Source: Oceanobacillus zhaokaii
GTDB taxonomy: Bacteria; Bacillota; Bacilli; Bacillales; Amphibacillaceae
Direction: 5' to 3'
Assembly (NCBI RefSeq): GCF_003352005.1
Contig: NZ_CP024848.1
Span: forward strand, 3,605,001-3,669,000
Length of the DNA stretch: 64,000 nucleotides
Position numbers and translations under genes: made by a program. Positions 19,962 through 29,498 of the stretch are shown here, in pieces. Position 1 is the first letter of the stretch, and every line of letters starts with the position of its first letter. The notes beneath the pieces are model-generated. The model saw only the letters and a list, made by a program, of their open reading frames with translations. It was not told where the DNA came from and made no database searches.

Positions 19962-22004
19962 ATGAAACATCGTTTGCTTTTCAAAAGAAAAAATCGAATC
20001 ATAATAAAACTTCTTATCGGCATGTTTATTTCCGCATGCTTATTTTTAACAGGAATCTATTTTATTAGTTTTCTATTAGGTCCACCTGCACTGATAAGTG
20101 AACAGAATACAATTTACTATAGTAGCAATGGAGAGGTCATCGGTGAGGAAAGTGGGCTTGGAAATAGATATTGGCTTAATTTGGATGAGATGCCTTCTGC
20201 GTTTGTAGATGCAACTTTACTGATTGAGGATCAACATTTCTTTGAGCATCATGGTTTTGACCTAAAACGAATTGCTGGAGCAATCGTAAAGAACGTTCAA
20301 TCGCTCACTCTTAGAGAAGGAGCAAGTACATTGACACAGCAATACGCACGTAATATATTTTTATCCCATGAAAAAACATGGACACGAAAACTGAAGGAAG
20401 CTTTTTATACAATCCGTTTAGAAATGTATTATTCCAAAGAGGAGATTCTTGAAGGCTATCTAAACACAGTTTATTATGGGCACGGGGCATATGGCGTAGA
20501 AGCTGCCAGTAAGTATTTTTTTAATAAGTCAGCAGAAAAACTTGATTTGGCTGAATCGGCGATGCTTGCTGGTATTCCTAAAGGTCCAACCTATTATTCT
20601 CCGTTTAATAATGAGGAAAATGCTTCGAATCGACAAGCAATCATTTTAAACGTAATGCGTGATAATGGTGCAATAACAAATGAAGAATACAATGATGCTA
20701 AAGCAGAAGAGCTTGCCTACTCAGAAACTAGAAAAATAGATAAAGAAATGGTCGGTCCTTATTTCCAGGATTTAGTTTTGAGCGAAGCAGCAAATCTATT
20801 GGATCTGGAAATGAATGCGATTCGAACAGGAGGATTTAATATTTACACTACATTGGACATTGATCAGCAGTCCACACTTGAAGCTACAACTAGTTCAACA
20901 ATTAGCACTCAAAGTGACATTGAAATCGGAGCAATCGCCATGGATCCAAAATCAGGCGCAATCCGTGCACTAATTGGAGGCAGAGATTACCAAGAGAGTA
21001 CCTTTAATCGTGCTGTAGATGCACTGCGAATGCCTGGGTCAACCTTTAAGCCCTTCTTATACTATGCAGCATTAAATAATGGCTATACGGCAAGTACGCT
21101 TCTGGAAAGTAAACCGACAACCTTTATGCTTGAAGATGGCGAAGTGTATGCACCTAGTAATTATAACGATTATTATGCAGAAGAACCAATCACACTGGCA
21201 CAGGCACTTTCACTTTCCGATAATATTTATGCTGTGAAAACGAATTTGTATTTAGGTGCTGATAATTTGGTCAAGACTGCAAGACAATTTGGAATTACGA
21301 GCGATTTACCAGCAGTACCTTCCCTTGCACTTGGCACCGCTACTGTTTCACTGAAAGAAATGGTAACAGCTTACGGTATGCTGGCAAATGGAGGAAGGCA
21401 GATTGATGGGCATACGATTGAAAAAATTACGGATCAAAATGGAAAGGTAATTTTTGAACGTAAAAACAAACCAGGTCCATTGGTACTCGAACCAAAGCAG
21501 ACATTCATTCTAACTAATTTAATGACAGGTATGTTCGATCATAATCTTGATGGCTACACAGCAGTAACCGGCGCAAGCATTGCCGATAGTCTTACTCGAC
21601 CTTACGCAGGAAAATCAGGAACGACGAATTCGGATAATTGGATGATCGGCTATAGCCCAAGCTTAGTAACGGGAATTTGGACTGGATATGATGATAATCG
21701 TGCAATGGAAGTAGTTGCAGAATCAGCCTACGCTAAGAAAATTTGGGCGGATTTCATGGAATATGCCCATAAAGAATTACCCCAAGAAAATTTCATTGCT
21801 CCTGTTGGTGTCGTTGGTATTCCGATTGATCCCAACACTGGTGCACTTGCTACACCTTATTGTGACACAAGTGTTATTATGTATTTTGAGAAGGGGACTG
21901 AGCCAAGGCGTTATTGTACGGAGCATTTTCATGAAGAAGATGAATTTGAAGTTGGGCCGGATAAAGATAAAGGAATTATTGAGCGGTGGTTTGATTTGTT
22001 TTAG
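19962..22004 (+). CDS. pbpG: Class A penicillin-binding protein (PbpG-like)
   Basis: A 680-residue bifunctional peptidoglycan synthase. A short cytoplasmic arm and one membrane anchor (residues ~15-40) precede the GT51 glycosyltransferase domain, with the catalytic Glu near residue 88 in EDQHFFEHHG and the EGASTLTQQYARN block. The transpeptidase domain has SxxK (GSTFK, Ser ~359), SDN (~419) and KSGTT (~550). Length matches B. subtilis PbpG (PBP2d), which acts in spore peptidoglycan synthesis, and ywhD lies next to it in both. The ATG at 19962 (MKHRLLFKRK) is preferred over an ATG 15 bp upstream that overlaps the GGGG site; either is possible. Confidence 0.9.
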   Translation: MKHRLLFKRKNRIIIKLLIGMFISACLFLTGIYFISFLLGPPALISEQNTIYYSSNGEVIGEESGLGNRYWLNLDEMPSAFVDATLLIEDQHFFEHHGFDLKRIAGAIVKNVQSLTLREGASTLTQQYARNIFLSHEKTWTRKLKEAFYTIRLEMYYSKEEILEGYLNTVYYGHGAYGVEAASKYFFNKSAEKLDLAESAMLAGIPKGPTYYSPFNNEENASNRQAIILNVMRDNGAITNEEYNDAKAEELAYSETRKIDKEMVGPYFQDLVLSEAANLLDLEMNAIRTGGFNIYTTLDIDQQSTLEATTSSTISTQSDIEIGAIAMDPKSGAIRALIGGRDYQESTFNRAVDALRMPGSTFKPFLYYAALNNGYTASTLLESKPTTFMLEDGEVYAPSNYNDYYAEEPITLAQALSLSDNIYAVKTNLYLGADNLVKTARQFGITSDLPAVPSLALGTATVSLKEMVTAYGMLANGGRQIDGHTIEKITDQNGKVIFERKNKPGPLVLEPKQTFILTNLMTGMFDHNLDGYTAVTGASIADSLTRPYAGKSGTTNSDNWMIGYSPSLVTGIWTGYDDNRAMEVVAESAYAKKIWADFMEYAHKELPQENFIAPVGVVGIPIDPNTGALATPYCDTSVIMYFEKGTEPRRYCTEHFHEEDEFEVGPDKDKGIIERWFDLF

Positions 22005-22081
22005 CTAAAAATCTGAAAAAAGTGTGGTTGTGAGTTAAATAGTCGATTATAAAAAGAACATTCTAATAAACTTTGTTTTTT

Positions 22082-22379
22082 GCTGTTTAAAATGCGAACC
22101 AGTGAAAATGTGATTATTAATAGCTGAAAGGCATTTTCTGCAGTCAACGCTTGAACTACAATCTATAGCGATGGTTAGTGGGTTAGTCATATTGCTAGGT
22201 TGAGTACAATTCCAGCGGAGAAAATACACGAAGACTCCTGCGGGAGGAACGGCCTCGGTGAGACTTCGAAGTGCGCCAGCACGAGTAGGCTCACCAGCCG
22301 CCCGCGGAAAGCGTAGTGTATTTTCGGAGCGACTAGTCTGGGAACCCTTATCACATTAAATTAGTTCGACTTTAGATAA
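22082..22379 (-). repeat. Dispersed TIR element (R family), copy 4, reverse orientation
   Basis: Between pbpG and ywhD. Left end 'gctgtttaaaatgcgaacc', right end 'ttagttcgactttagat'. Core with 'gaaaatacacgaagactcctgcggg' and 'cccgcggaaagcgtagtgtattttc' as outer arms, 'ggtgagacttcgaagtgc' and 'aggctcacc' inside. Complete nested palindrome, opposite in direction to copies 1-3. Confidence 0.75.
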
Positions 22380-22477
22380 TTTGAATCGCAGTTAATTTTT
22401 TTTCATACCAAATTTATAATAAGCTTTGATTGGTTGATTTTTTAACAACAAAAATTTTAAAACCATCCTAATTCTCG

Positions 22478-22537
22478 AAAAAAGAAGCCAACAATGTCGT
22501 GGTTCCGTCCCACTTGATTGTTGGCCTCTTTTTTGTC
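22478..22537. terminator. Bidirectional terminator between pbpG and ywhD
   Basis: GCCAACAAT ... ATTGTTGGC stem with inner GTGG/CCAC pairing and T/A runs on both sides (GAAAAAAG and CTCTTTTTTG). Serves the convergent genes. Confidence 0.85.
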
Positions 22538-22655
22538 CTAGCAATACATGAGTAAACCCATGTATTCATATTTTACAAACTAAATTAACAAAGTACAACT
22601 TATTAACCTTTTTTTGTCATTCATTCACAAAATGTTCATATTTGTTTTTGTCAAT

Positions 22656-23177
22656 TTATTCTGGAAGTGCGTTTTTCAACTCGTCTGTTGAATTATTCCA
22701 CATTACTTCATTAAATTCCACTAAAAAGTCTTTTAGCAATTTTTTCGAAGGCTCATCCATATGATCTACGACAATTTTTCCTTTTAATGACTTTTCCATA
22801 TGTGTGACATGCTGGGGCATTGACTTATAGGCACGTTTAATTGAGCGATCGATTATGATTTCACTACCAGCGACTCCACCGTAGTATGGTCCGTTTTCAT
22901 TGCGATCGACGTTCACCCAAACAATCCAGTAAAGCAGTCCGTTTGGCACTTCTTCACGATTTGGAATAATCTTCACGCGTCGTTCGATTTCGCTTCTTGC
23001 GTGCATTGCACCCATATCAACATACGCCTTGTTTTCATTCGGATCAACGATTACAGGCGACATATTTTCCAAGCTAATCACACCTGAACCATATCCACCA
23101 TGACCATCCGTCGAATCGTCTTTTATGATTGTAAAAGCATTGCTTTTCTTTTTATTTGCATTCTGATCTGAACTCAT
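22656..23177 (-). CDS. ywhD: YwhD family protein
   Basis: A 173-residue conserved Bacillaceae protein of unknown function. It opens MSSDQNANKKKSNAFTIIKD, contains a glycine-rich GHGGYGSGVISLENMSPV segment and the conserved middle part GLLYWIVWVNVDRNENGPYY. No membrane segments or known catalytic motif. It lies beside a pbpG-like gene as in B. subtilis, convergent with it, and upstream of it on the same strand are ywgA and ywfO. A role in the cell envelope or sporulation is only guilt by association. Confidence 0.85.
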   Translation of the reverse strand: MSSDQNANKKKSNAFTIIKDDSTDGHGGYGSGVISLENMSPVIVDPNENKAYVDMGAMHARSEIERRVKIIPNREEVPNGLLYWIVWVNVDRNENGPYYGGVAGSEIIIDRSIKRAYKSMPQHVTHMEKSLKGKIVVDHMDEPSKKLLKDFLVEFNEVMWNNSTDELKNALPE

Positions 23178-23251
23178 ATTACTTAGCCCCCTCTTTCATC
23201 CAAAGCTAGTTATTTACCTAAATTGTAACATATGCACCTATAACAGAATTA

Positions 23252-23749
23252 TTACGATTGCGTGATTTCCTTAATAAAGCTTATTGCTTCTTCGATTTCA
23301 TCCTCACTAAATTTCTGCTTTGGCTTAACTGTGTGCACTTTTTCAATCGTTTCCTTAATCGGTAAGTCATCGAAATAAAGCATCGTAGAAACAAGTTCTA
23401 AGAAGCGTGAGCTCCTTGCCTTCAGCATGTCCACCTTATTTTGATAACTTGGCATATCCAAATTAAATTGCTCTAAAAAGGCTTCACCATCCGTTGTAAT
23501 CGTGTAATTATACTGGAAATAATTACTTTTATCTTCCTTCACTTCATCTAAAAATCCAAAATTGCAGAGCTCCTCGACACGTAATGTGAGCTCCTCTGAA
23601 TACGGGCCATAAACATGAAAATGGTACTTTTCCTCAAATGGAATATTGCATTTCTGCAAAATATAAATCATCTTTTGCAGCTTCTTCCGGCCTGTCACCC
23701 CATCAGCCATCGAAAAAAACTGCATGATTTTTGCATGATTGGTTAACAA
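23252..23749 (-). CDS. ywgA: YwgA family protein
   Basis: A 165-residue conserved protein of Bacillaceae. Translation appears to start at TTG 23749, because AAGGAGA lies 8 nt before it and no ATG or GTG is nearby in frame. The N-terminal part (KIMQFFSMADGVTGRKKLQKMIYIL, HFHVYGPYSEELTLRVEEL) resembles the winged-helix fold of phage-associated and antitoxin-linked YwgA proteins. Function unknown. It follows ywfO by 13 bp on the same strand and is likely in the same transcript. Confidence 0.8.
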   Translation of the reverse strand: MLTNHAKIMQFFSMADGVTGRKKLQKMIYILQKCNIPFEEKYHFHVYGPYSEELTLRVEELCNFGFLDEVKEDKSNYFQYNYTITTDGEAFLEQFNLDMPSYQNKVDMLKARSSRFLELVSTMLYFDDLPIKETIEKVHTVKPKQKFSEDEIEEAISFIKEITQS

Positions 23750-23762
23750 ATTTGTTCTCTCC

Positions 23763-25058
23763 TTAATTATATAAAATCTCTTTCATCCGTTGTTTAATCC
23801 CGTCATCCGTAAGCGCCTCAATCCGATCTTTCGGAAAATAGAGCTTGTGATCTGTCCGTCTTTTTCCTGAGATTGCTTCCACAATATCAGACTGTCTGGA
23901 AAGTTCTTTTACCTCACCATCCGGCATTAATAAATTTATTGGAAGTCGCTCTCCCTCTTCACCAGGTCGATAGAAGTCATAAGGCAAATCAGAGGAAGAA
24001 TCGAGCACAAGATAATATTCTGGATCGATCCCAGCTTCAACGAATAATCTTGATAGCTCCATCCACTTATCTATCGGTTGATTTGGTGTATATTCGACAT
24101 ATTTGAATAAATGACGATTCATGAAACGTGCACATAAATCACGTAATATCTCGTCATTCTCATCCTGCCATTGCTGGAAGTAATAAAAAACAATCGAATC
24201 ATCAAGCTTCAGATAATCCGCAAGCTTTACATCTTCATTGAAAAATGAAAGAAAATGCTTTGGTTCAAGCTTGAAAGTAAAGTCTTCTGCTTCAAACAAC
24301 ACCTTTGCACGCAGCAAAATTTTCGACAGAATAACCTCAGCGCTTCTCGTCACAGGATGAAAGTATACTTGCCAATACATTTGGTAGCGACTCATAATAT
24401 AATCTTCCACCGCATGCATCCCTGTTGACTTAATGACCACTTGATCCTCGATTGGACGCATGACACGTAAAATCCGCTCCATATCAAAATGACCGTAGCT
24501 CACCCCTGTAAAGTAGGCATCCCGCTGCAGGTAATCCATACGGTCTGCATCAATTTGGCTGGAAATTAAACTAACAACTAATTTATCCTTATATGTCTTT
24601 GCAATAACATCCGCAACATCTCTGGAAAAACCAGGGTTTACCCGTTCCAATACTTTATTAATGTTTGTGTCACCAACAATAATCTGCTGGGTAAAGTATT
24701 CATGGTCGAGCTTGAACACTTTTTCAAAAGAATGCGAGAAAGGTCCATGTCCTAAGTCATGCAATAACGCCGCACATAAACAGAGTAGACGCTCCTCTTT
24801 ATTCCAATGTGGACGATCCTGGAAATTACTAATAATTCTTCTAACGATTTCGTAAACACCTAGTGAATGATTAAATCTGCTATGTTCCGCGCCATGAAAC
24901 GTCAAATTCGTTGTTCCTAGTTGTTTGATTCGTCGCAGCCGCTGAAATTCCGGGGTTGCGATTAAATCCCAAACAACCCTATCCCTCACGTGAACATAAC
25001 GGTGGACAGGGTCTTTGAAAACTTTCTCCTCAGATAATTGTTCATCTCTATATGCCAT
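23763..25058 (-). CDS. ywfO: HD-domain phosphohydrolase YwfO
   Basis: A 431-residue HD hydrolase of the dGTPase-like group. The metal-binding residues appear in HSRFNHSLGVYEI (His) and LLHDLGHGPFSHSFEK (His-Asp), and a later Asp in SSQIDADRMDYLQRDAYFTG. The N-terminal EEKVFKDPVHRYVHV segment is typical of this family. Such enzymes hydrolyse nucleoside triphosphates; the substrate here is not readable. It is the first gene of ywfO-ywgA, divergent from lipL. Confidence 0.9.
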   Translation of the reverse strand: MAYRDEQLSEEKVFKDPVHRYVHVRDRVVWDLIATPEFQRLRRIKQLGTTNLTFHGAEHSRFNHSLGVYEIVRRIISNFQDRPHWNKEERLLCLCAALLHDLGHGPFSHSFEKVFKLDHEYFTQQIIVGDTNINKVLERVNPGFSRDVADVIAKTYKDKLVVSLISSQIDADRMDYLQRDAYFTGVSYGHFDMERILRVMRPIEDQVVIKSTGMHAVEDYIMSRYQMYWQVYFHPVTRSAEVILSKILLRAKVLFEAEDFTFKLEPKHFLSFFNEDVKLADYLKLDDSIVFYYFQQWQDENDEILRDLCARFMNRHLFKYVEYTPNQPIDKWMELSRLFVEAGIDPEYYLVLDSSSDLPYDFYRPGEEGERLPINLLMPDGEVKELSRQSDIVEAISGKRRTDHKLYFPKDRIEALTDDGIKQRMKEILYN

Positions 25059-25207
25059 TATTCCCCATCCGTTCTTTTTTCGACAATTTTATTATATGAT
25101 GTAATTATATTATAGTTATAGAGAAACTTCCATTAACGACATTAATTTGTAACACTTCATTTATGGAAGTCAGCGATGCTGAAATATTTTTAAAAAAGAG
25201 GGACATT

Positions 25208-26056
25208 ATGAAAAATTGGCATGAAGTCATTACCCATGAAACTTTTAGATATGTGGATCATTCTATTGAAAAAAAAATAAATTCAAAACCAAATACTGCT
25301 TTAACATCATTCGCTGTGGATGATGCACTTGCGACATGCGTAAGCAATGGGGAATCTGCACCTGTGATGCGATTATGGGTTCACCCTAAAACTGTCGTAC
25401 TTGGAATACCAGATGCAAAGCTACCCTATATCGATGAGGGAGTGCCATTTTTAACGCAGCAAGGCTATCATACTGTCATAAGAAATTCTGGCGGACTTGC
25501 GGTCGTATTGGATGAGGGGGTGCTCAATCTTTCGCTCGTCATTCCAGGTGTACATGATCTCTCTATTCATGACTGTTATGAAGCGATGGTTAGCTTTGTC
25601 CAATATATGCTTCGTGATCTAACAGATAAAATTGAAGCATATGAAATTGTTGGCTCTTATTGCCCTGGTGATTACGATTTAAGTATTAATGGCAAGAAAT
25701 TTGCAGGGATCTCACAGAGAAGAATCAAAGATGGTGCAGCAATCCAAATTTACTTAGATGTGGAGGGGAATAGCGAGGAACGCGCCTCCCTCATTCGCGA
25801 TTTTTACAAAATTAGTAAAAAAGAGGAACAAACCAAATTCGTCTACCCTACAGTAGACCCTGATGTGATGGCATCTTTATCAGAGTTACTTGGCCAGAAA
25901 TTAACTGTCGAGGAAATGAAAGAGCGCGTACATTCTGCTTTAGAGAATTTCAGTAAAGAGATTGTGGTTCAGGACTTTAGTGATAGTGAGCTCGAGGTAT
26001 TCGAAAAAAGATACATCCAGATGATTAAGCGGAATGAGAAGATAGCTCAGATGTAG
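25208..26056 (+). CDS. lipL: Octanoyl-[GcvH]:protein N-octanoyltransferase LipL
   Basis: A 282-residue BPL/LplA-fold amidotransferase that moves octanoyl from GcvH to the E2 subunits of lipoate-dependent complexes. The catalytic Cys152 lies in IVGSYCPGDYDLSINGKKF, equivalent to Cys150 of B. subtilis LipL. The RNSGGLAVVLDEGVLNLSL segment is the ligand pocket and GISQRR follows. The ATG at 25208 follows AGAGGG; an upstream ATG would add 15 unconserved residues. It lies divergent from ywfO and convergent with pta. Confidence 0.92.
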   Translation: MKNWHEVITHETFRYVDHSIEKKINSKPNTALTSFAVDDALATCVSNGESAPVMRLWVHPKTVVLGIPDAKLPYIDEGVPFLTQQGYHTVIRNSGGLAVVLDEGVLNLSLVIPGVHDLSIHDCYEAMVSFVQYMLRDLTDKIEAYEIVGSYCPGDYDLSINGKKFAGISQRRIKDGAAIQIYLDVEGNSEERASLIRDFYKISKKEEQTKFVYPTVDPDVMASLSELLGQKLTVEEMKERVHSALENFSKEIVVQDFSDSELEVFEKRYIQMIKRNEKIAQM

Positions 26057-26107
26057 GCGGATGTTTGGACAGGACCTAAACGATCCATCTCCACACCCAC
26101 TCACATC

Positions 26108-26154
26108 AAAAAGTGCTTGTACCAAAGCTTTTACCCTAGTACAAGCACTTTTAT
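26108..26154. terminator. Bidirectional terminator between lipL and pta
   Basis: AAAGTGCTTGTAC ... GTACAAGCACTTT perfect 13-bp stem with flanking A/T runs, between convergent stops. Confidence 0.9.
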
Positions 26155-26162
26155 ATACAGTA

Positions 26163-27143
26163 TTATTCAGCTGCTACTGCCTGAGATGCAGTAATGATTG
26201 CTAAGTTATACACATCTTCAGCATTACACCCGCGTGATAGGTCATTAACTGGTTTGTTTAATCCTTGTAAAATAGGACCAACAGCTTCGAATCCACCTAG
26301 ACGTTGTGCTATCTTATAGCCGATGTTTCCTGCTTCTAGACTTGGGAAAACAAATACGTTTGCATCCCCTTTGATTACTGAATCTGGAGCTTTTTTCTCT
26401 GCAACACTTGGTACGAATGCAGCGTCAAATTGGAATTCACCATCAATTACAAGTGAGGAATCTTTTTCTTTTGCAAGCTTCAATGCATCTGCAACTTTTT
26501 CTGTTTCCTCCGATTTTGCTGACCCTTTCGTTGAGAAACTAAGCATTGCAACACGTGGATCAATATCAAATAGTTTAGCAGTTACAGCACTCTCTGCTGC
26601 GATTTCGGCTAAATCCTGGCTGTCAGGAGCTATATTGATTGCACAGTCAGCAAACACATATTTCTCATCATCACGAACCATGATGAATACTCCTGAAGTT
26701 TTCTTAAGACCTTCTTTTGTTTTAATGATTTGTAATGCAGGGCGAACAGTATCTGAAGTTGAATGTGCAGCACCACTTACTAAACCATCTGCTTTATCCA
26801 TATAAACAAGCATAGTTCCGAAATAGTTTTCATCAAGAAGGATCTTACGTGCATCCTCTTCTGTTGCTTTCCCTTTACGGCGCTCAACAAATGCCGCAAC
26901 CATTGCATCGAATTCAGCGTAATCTGCTGAATCAATTATTGTAAGTGAAGAAACGTCTGCACCAACTGCTTCCGCTTTCTTACTAACTTCTTCTTTATTT
27001 CCAATTAAAATTGGCTCCACAATTCCTTCTGCACTTAGTTTACTAGCAGCAGTCAGAATTCGTTCATCTAATCCTTCTGGAAATACGATTTTTTTATTTT
27101 TCGATGATACTTTAGATGTTAATTGATCAAATAGCTGGCTCAT
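26163..27143 (-). CDS. pta: Phosphate acetyltransferase
   Basis: A 326-residue PTA that interconverts acetyl-CoA and acetyl phosphate, the first step of overflow acetate formation. Family blocks are IVFPEGLDERIL near the N-terminus, GLVSGAAHSTSDTVRPALQIIKT in the middle, and the C-terminal FVFPSLEAGNIGYKIAQRLGG and GPILQGLNKPVNDLSRGC. Length is that of the short single-domain enzymes of Firmicutes. It stands alone, divergent from hemQ. I saw no clear CcpA site in the ~200 bp upstream. Confidence 0.95.
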   Translation of the reverse strand: MSQLFDQLTSKVSSKNKKIVFPEGLDERILTAASKLSAEGIVEPILIGNKEEVSKKAEAVGADVSSLTIIDSADYAEFDAMVAAFVERRKGKATEEDARKILLDENYFGTMLVYMDKADGLVSGAAHSTSDTVRPALQIIKTKEGLKKTSGVFIMVRDDEKYVFADCAINIAPDSQDLAEIAAESAVTAKLFDIDPRVAMLSFSTKGSAKSEETEKVADALKLAKEKDSSLVIDGEFQFDAAFVPSVAEKKAPDSVIKGDANVFVFPSLEAGNIGYKIAQRLGGFEAVGPILQGLNKPVNDLSRGCNAEDVYNLAIITASQAVAAE

Positions 27144-27240
27144 CTTTTACCCTCCAATTTTGAATTGCTAAATCTAGCACACACTAATGATATAGGAATT
27201 AGATTGTAATTTAAAGCAAATACATTTTCACAGAAAATTT

Positions 27241-27269
27241 TTGACAAAGAATCGACAACTGTCTAGAAT
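27241..27269 (+). promoter_or_regulatory. SigA promoter of hemQ
   Basis: -35 TTGACA (27241-27246), exact 17-bp spacer, -10 TAGAAT (27264-27269). It lies ~100 bp upstream of hemQ in the divergent hemQ-pta region. Confidence 0.75.
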
Positions 27270-27370
27270 AACTGGAAAGCAGGATGCTTTACTATGATTA
27301 GGTTACCCCAATTATGCTATAGTAAAAACAGGCACAAAATAAGTTTTTTTAAATACAAGGAGTGATTATC

Positions 27371-28120
27371 TTGGCTGAAGCAGTAATAACCATGGACGGT
27401 TGGTGTACACTGCATGATACACGTACATTTGACTGGGCTTCATGGAAAATGACATCGGAACAAGAAAGATCTGAAGCAATTGCAGAATTTGATCAATTAA
27501 TGTCAAAATGGGAAAAGACTGAAGATGAGAAAAACGGAAGTCAATCCCTATATAAAGTAGTTGGAAATAAAGCGGATTTACTGTTTATTTTCCTGCGCCC
27601 GTCAATGGACGAGCTTGAGGAAATCAAAAGGGAAATAAATAAATCAAAAATAGGTGACTATTTAATACCTGGATATTCTTATGTATCAATCGTTGAGATG
27701 ACAATGCATAATCCAATGGATGAAGGAAAAGACCGTGTACTAGATCCGAAAGTGGAAGCTCGCTTGAAACCAATTTTGCCAAAGTGGGAGCATGCTTGTT
27801 TCTATCCGATGGCTCGTCGTCGCACCGAAGAAGCAAATTGGTTTGAGATAGATAAAGCAGAAAGAACGAGATTGCTTTATGACCATGGAATGACTGGCCG
27901 TAAATATGCAGGTAAAGTGAGAGAAATCATCACAGGCTCGATTGGACTTGATGAATGGGAGTGGGGCGTAACCTTATTTGCTCATGATCCATTACAATTC
28001 AAGAAAATCGTTTACGAAATGCGGTTTGATGAAGTAACAACCAAATATGCTGAGTTTGGCGATTTTATTGTTGGTAATTATTTAGCAAAAGAAGCAGTTG
28101 CAACCTACTTCGAACTATAA
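27371..28120 (+). CDS. hemQ: Coproheme decarboxylase HemQ
   Basis: A 249-residue chlorite-dismutase-fold protein that converts coproheme III to haem b, the last step of the Gram-positive haem pathway. It opens MAEAVITMDGWCTLHDTRTFDW; FYPMARRRTEEANWFE and LLYDHGMTGRKYAGKV hold the conserved substrate-handling region and the proximal haem-ligand His. The TTG at 27371 is chosen because AAGGAG ends 8 nt before it, while the GTG 9 bp upstream overlaps that site. Lies beside pta as ywfI does in B. subtilis. Confidence 0.92.
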   Translation: MAEAVITMDGWCTLHDTRTFDWASWKMTSEQERSEAIAEFDQLMSKWEKTEDEKNGSQSLYKVVGNKADLLFIFLRPSMDELEEIKREINKSKIGDYLIPGYSYVSIVEMTMHNPMDEGKDRVLDPKVEARLKPILPKWEHACFYPMARRRTEEANWFEIDKAERTRLLYDHGMTGRKYAGKVREIITGSIGLDEWEWGVTLFAHDPLQFKKIVYEMRFDEVTTKYAEFGDFIVGNYLAKEAVATYFEL

Positions 28121-28130
28121 AATAATCTGT

Positions 28131-28172
28131 AAAAGCCATGCTGTTTTTAAAACAGCATGGCTTTTTTTAGTT
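28131..28172 (+). terminator. Terminator of hemQ
   Basis: AAGCCATGCTGTTTT-AAAACAGCATGGCTT perfect hairpin followed by TTTTTTA. Confidence 0.92.
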
Positions 28173-28267
28173 ATTATTTTCTTTATCCTCACATACATAT
28201 AATTATTGAGTTAAGCAAAGTAAAAGGTAAAGCTTAAATGAAACACAATAATTAGGAGGTTTTTTAT

Positions 28268-28744
28268 ATGAGCGAGAATCAAGAAAGTTCAAACCAGAAT
28301 TCAAATCAAATTCCAAGCCAGCAGCAGTTTTCAAGCCAAAATCCATACCAGCCATTCCCATACTACTATTACCCACAAACATCACAAGCATATTATCCAG
28401 CATTTCCAACGAGACAGTTCCCAACACCATCACAACAACCGAGTCAAACTACAGGGGGACAAGGGCAACTCCCTATGCAGCAATCTTACATTGAAAACAT
28501 TTTACGCTTGAATCGCGGAAAGCTTGCAACGGTTCACATGACCTTCGAAGGTGGCCATCAGAAAACGTTTAGAGGAATTATTGAGGCTGCCGGTCGTGAT
28601 CATTTAATCTTAAGCGAATCTGGAACAGGAAGACGCGTTCTGCTGCTGATGGTGTACCTGGATTACGTTACATTTGACGAGGAAATTAACTATGCATATC
28701 CATTCGGAAGCGGTCAGCAATTAACTACTCAGCAACCTAGATAA
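28268..28744 (+). CDS. gerQ: Spore coat protein GerQ
   Basis: A 158-residue inner spore coat protein needed for localisation of cortex-lytic CwlJ and crosslinked by transglutaminase in B. subtilis. The N-terminal half is low complexity, rich in Gln, Ser, Pro and Tyr. The conserved C-terminal half begins YIENILRLNRGKLATVHMTFEGG and contains LILSESGTGRRVLLLMVYLDYVTFDEEINY. A strong TAGGAGG precedes the ATG. It stands alone with a terminator on each side. I would expect a mother-cell (SigE) promoter but could not identify one with confidence. Confidence 0.92.
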   Translation: MSENQESSNQNSNQIPSQQQFSSQNPYQPFPYYYYPQTSQAYYPAFPTRQFPTPSQQPSQTTGGQGQLPMQQSYIENILRLNRGKLATVHMTFEGGHQKTFRGIIEAAGRDHLILSESGTGRRVLLLMVYLDYVTFDEEINYAYPFGSGQQLTTQQPR

Positions 28745-28794
28745 TTCGACTGCACTTATGTTAGCAGGAAATTATTTATCATTTCTTATTCTAT

Positions 28795-28836
28795 GAGAAA
28801 GGATGACACAGCAATCCTATTGTGTCATCCTTTTCA
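28795..28836 (+). terminator. Terminator of gerQ
   Basis: AAAGGATGACACA ... TGTGTCATCCTTTT hairpin, 13-bp stem, about 50 bp past the gerQ stop. Confidence 0.9.
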
Positions 28837-28863
28837 TACATTTCTATACTAAGGAGCGATAAC

Positions 28864-29115
28864 ATGCGACACCCCTATGAAAAGTTTGTCAGAATCGAAC
28901 TTATTTCACTTGTTATTGTTATCCTATTTGGCATAATCGGACTTATTCAAGGATTCCTAATCCTTGTCTTCTTCTCTTTCTATCTCATAGCCCTGAGCCT
29001 AGTTTGTGACGGTCTTCTTCATCTATACTTCCGTAACTCACAGCAAGCTGGCAAACAAATTCTTCGTGCCGTAGTGCTATTTATCTTTGCAACCTATCTT
29101 CTGTTTGCTTTATAA
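28864..29115 (+). CDS. Small integral membrane protein, unknown
   Basis: An 83-residue protein with two or three hydrophobic segments (LISLVIVILFGIIGLI, LILVFFSFYLIALSLV, VLFIFATYLLFAL) joined by short charged loops. AAGGAG lies 7 nt before the ATG. I do not recognise a family. It overlaps the 3' end of ywdK by a few bases, tail to tail. It comes after the gerQ terminator, so it likely has its own promoter. Confidence 0.75.
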   Translation: MRHPYEKFVRIELISLVIVILFGIIGLIQGFLILVFFSFYLIALSLVCDGLLHLYFRNSQQAGKQILRAVVLFIFATYLLFAL

Positions 29116-29478
29116 ATTTCTCATTACAGCAGTTCCAAGCAGAACCCAGCCAATTAAAAATGCTACCCCACCAATTGGTGTAATCATGCCAAAGGTCTTA
29201 ACTGATGTAACGGAATAAAGATAAAGACTTCCAGAAAATATAATAATACCTACTAAGAACATCCACCCTGCCCACTGAAGGCCGCCACTCTGGAACTTAG
29301 CTAAAAGCAGTCCTGTAACAAATAATGCCATCGTATGGAACATTTGATAATCAACAGCAGTATTCCATGTACCAATTTGCTTTTCAGCAACTTTTCCTTC
29401 TAGACCATGGGCACCAAAAGCCCCTAGTGCAACCGCAATAAATCCATTAATTGCCCCTAAAATTAAAAATAATTTCAT
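29110..29478 (-). CDS. ywdK: DUF423 family membrane protein YwdK
   Basis: A 122-residue membrane protein of the DUF423 family with four predicted transmembrane helices. Typical blocks are INGFIAVALGAFGAHGLEGK near the N-terminus, YQMFHTMALFVTGLLL, and the C-terminal TPIGGVAFLIGWVLLG. Function is unknown. It follows ywdI by about 20 bp on the same strand, and gerQ lies nearby as in B. subtilis. Confidence 0.9.
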   Translation of the reverse strand: MKLFLILGAINGFIAVALGAFGAHGLEGKVAEKQIGTWNTAVDYQMFHTMALFVTGLLLAKFQSGGLQWAGWMFLVGIIIFSGSLYLYSVTSVKTFGMITPIGGVAFLIGWVLLGTAVMRNL

Positions 29479-29498
29479 AACTGATTATTCCTCCCTAA

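Noticed and set aside
26163..27240. CcpA (cre) site upstream of pta
   Set aside because: No match to the cre consensus was found in the upstream ~100 bp.
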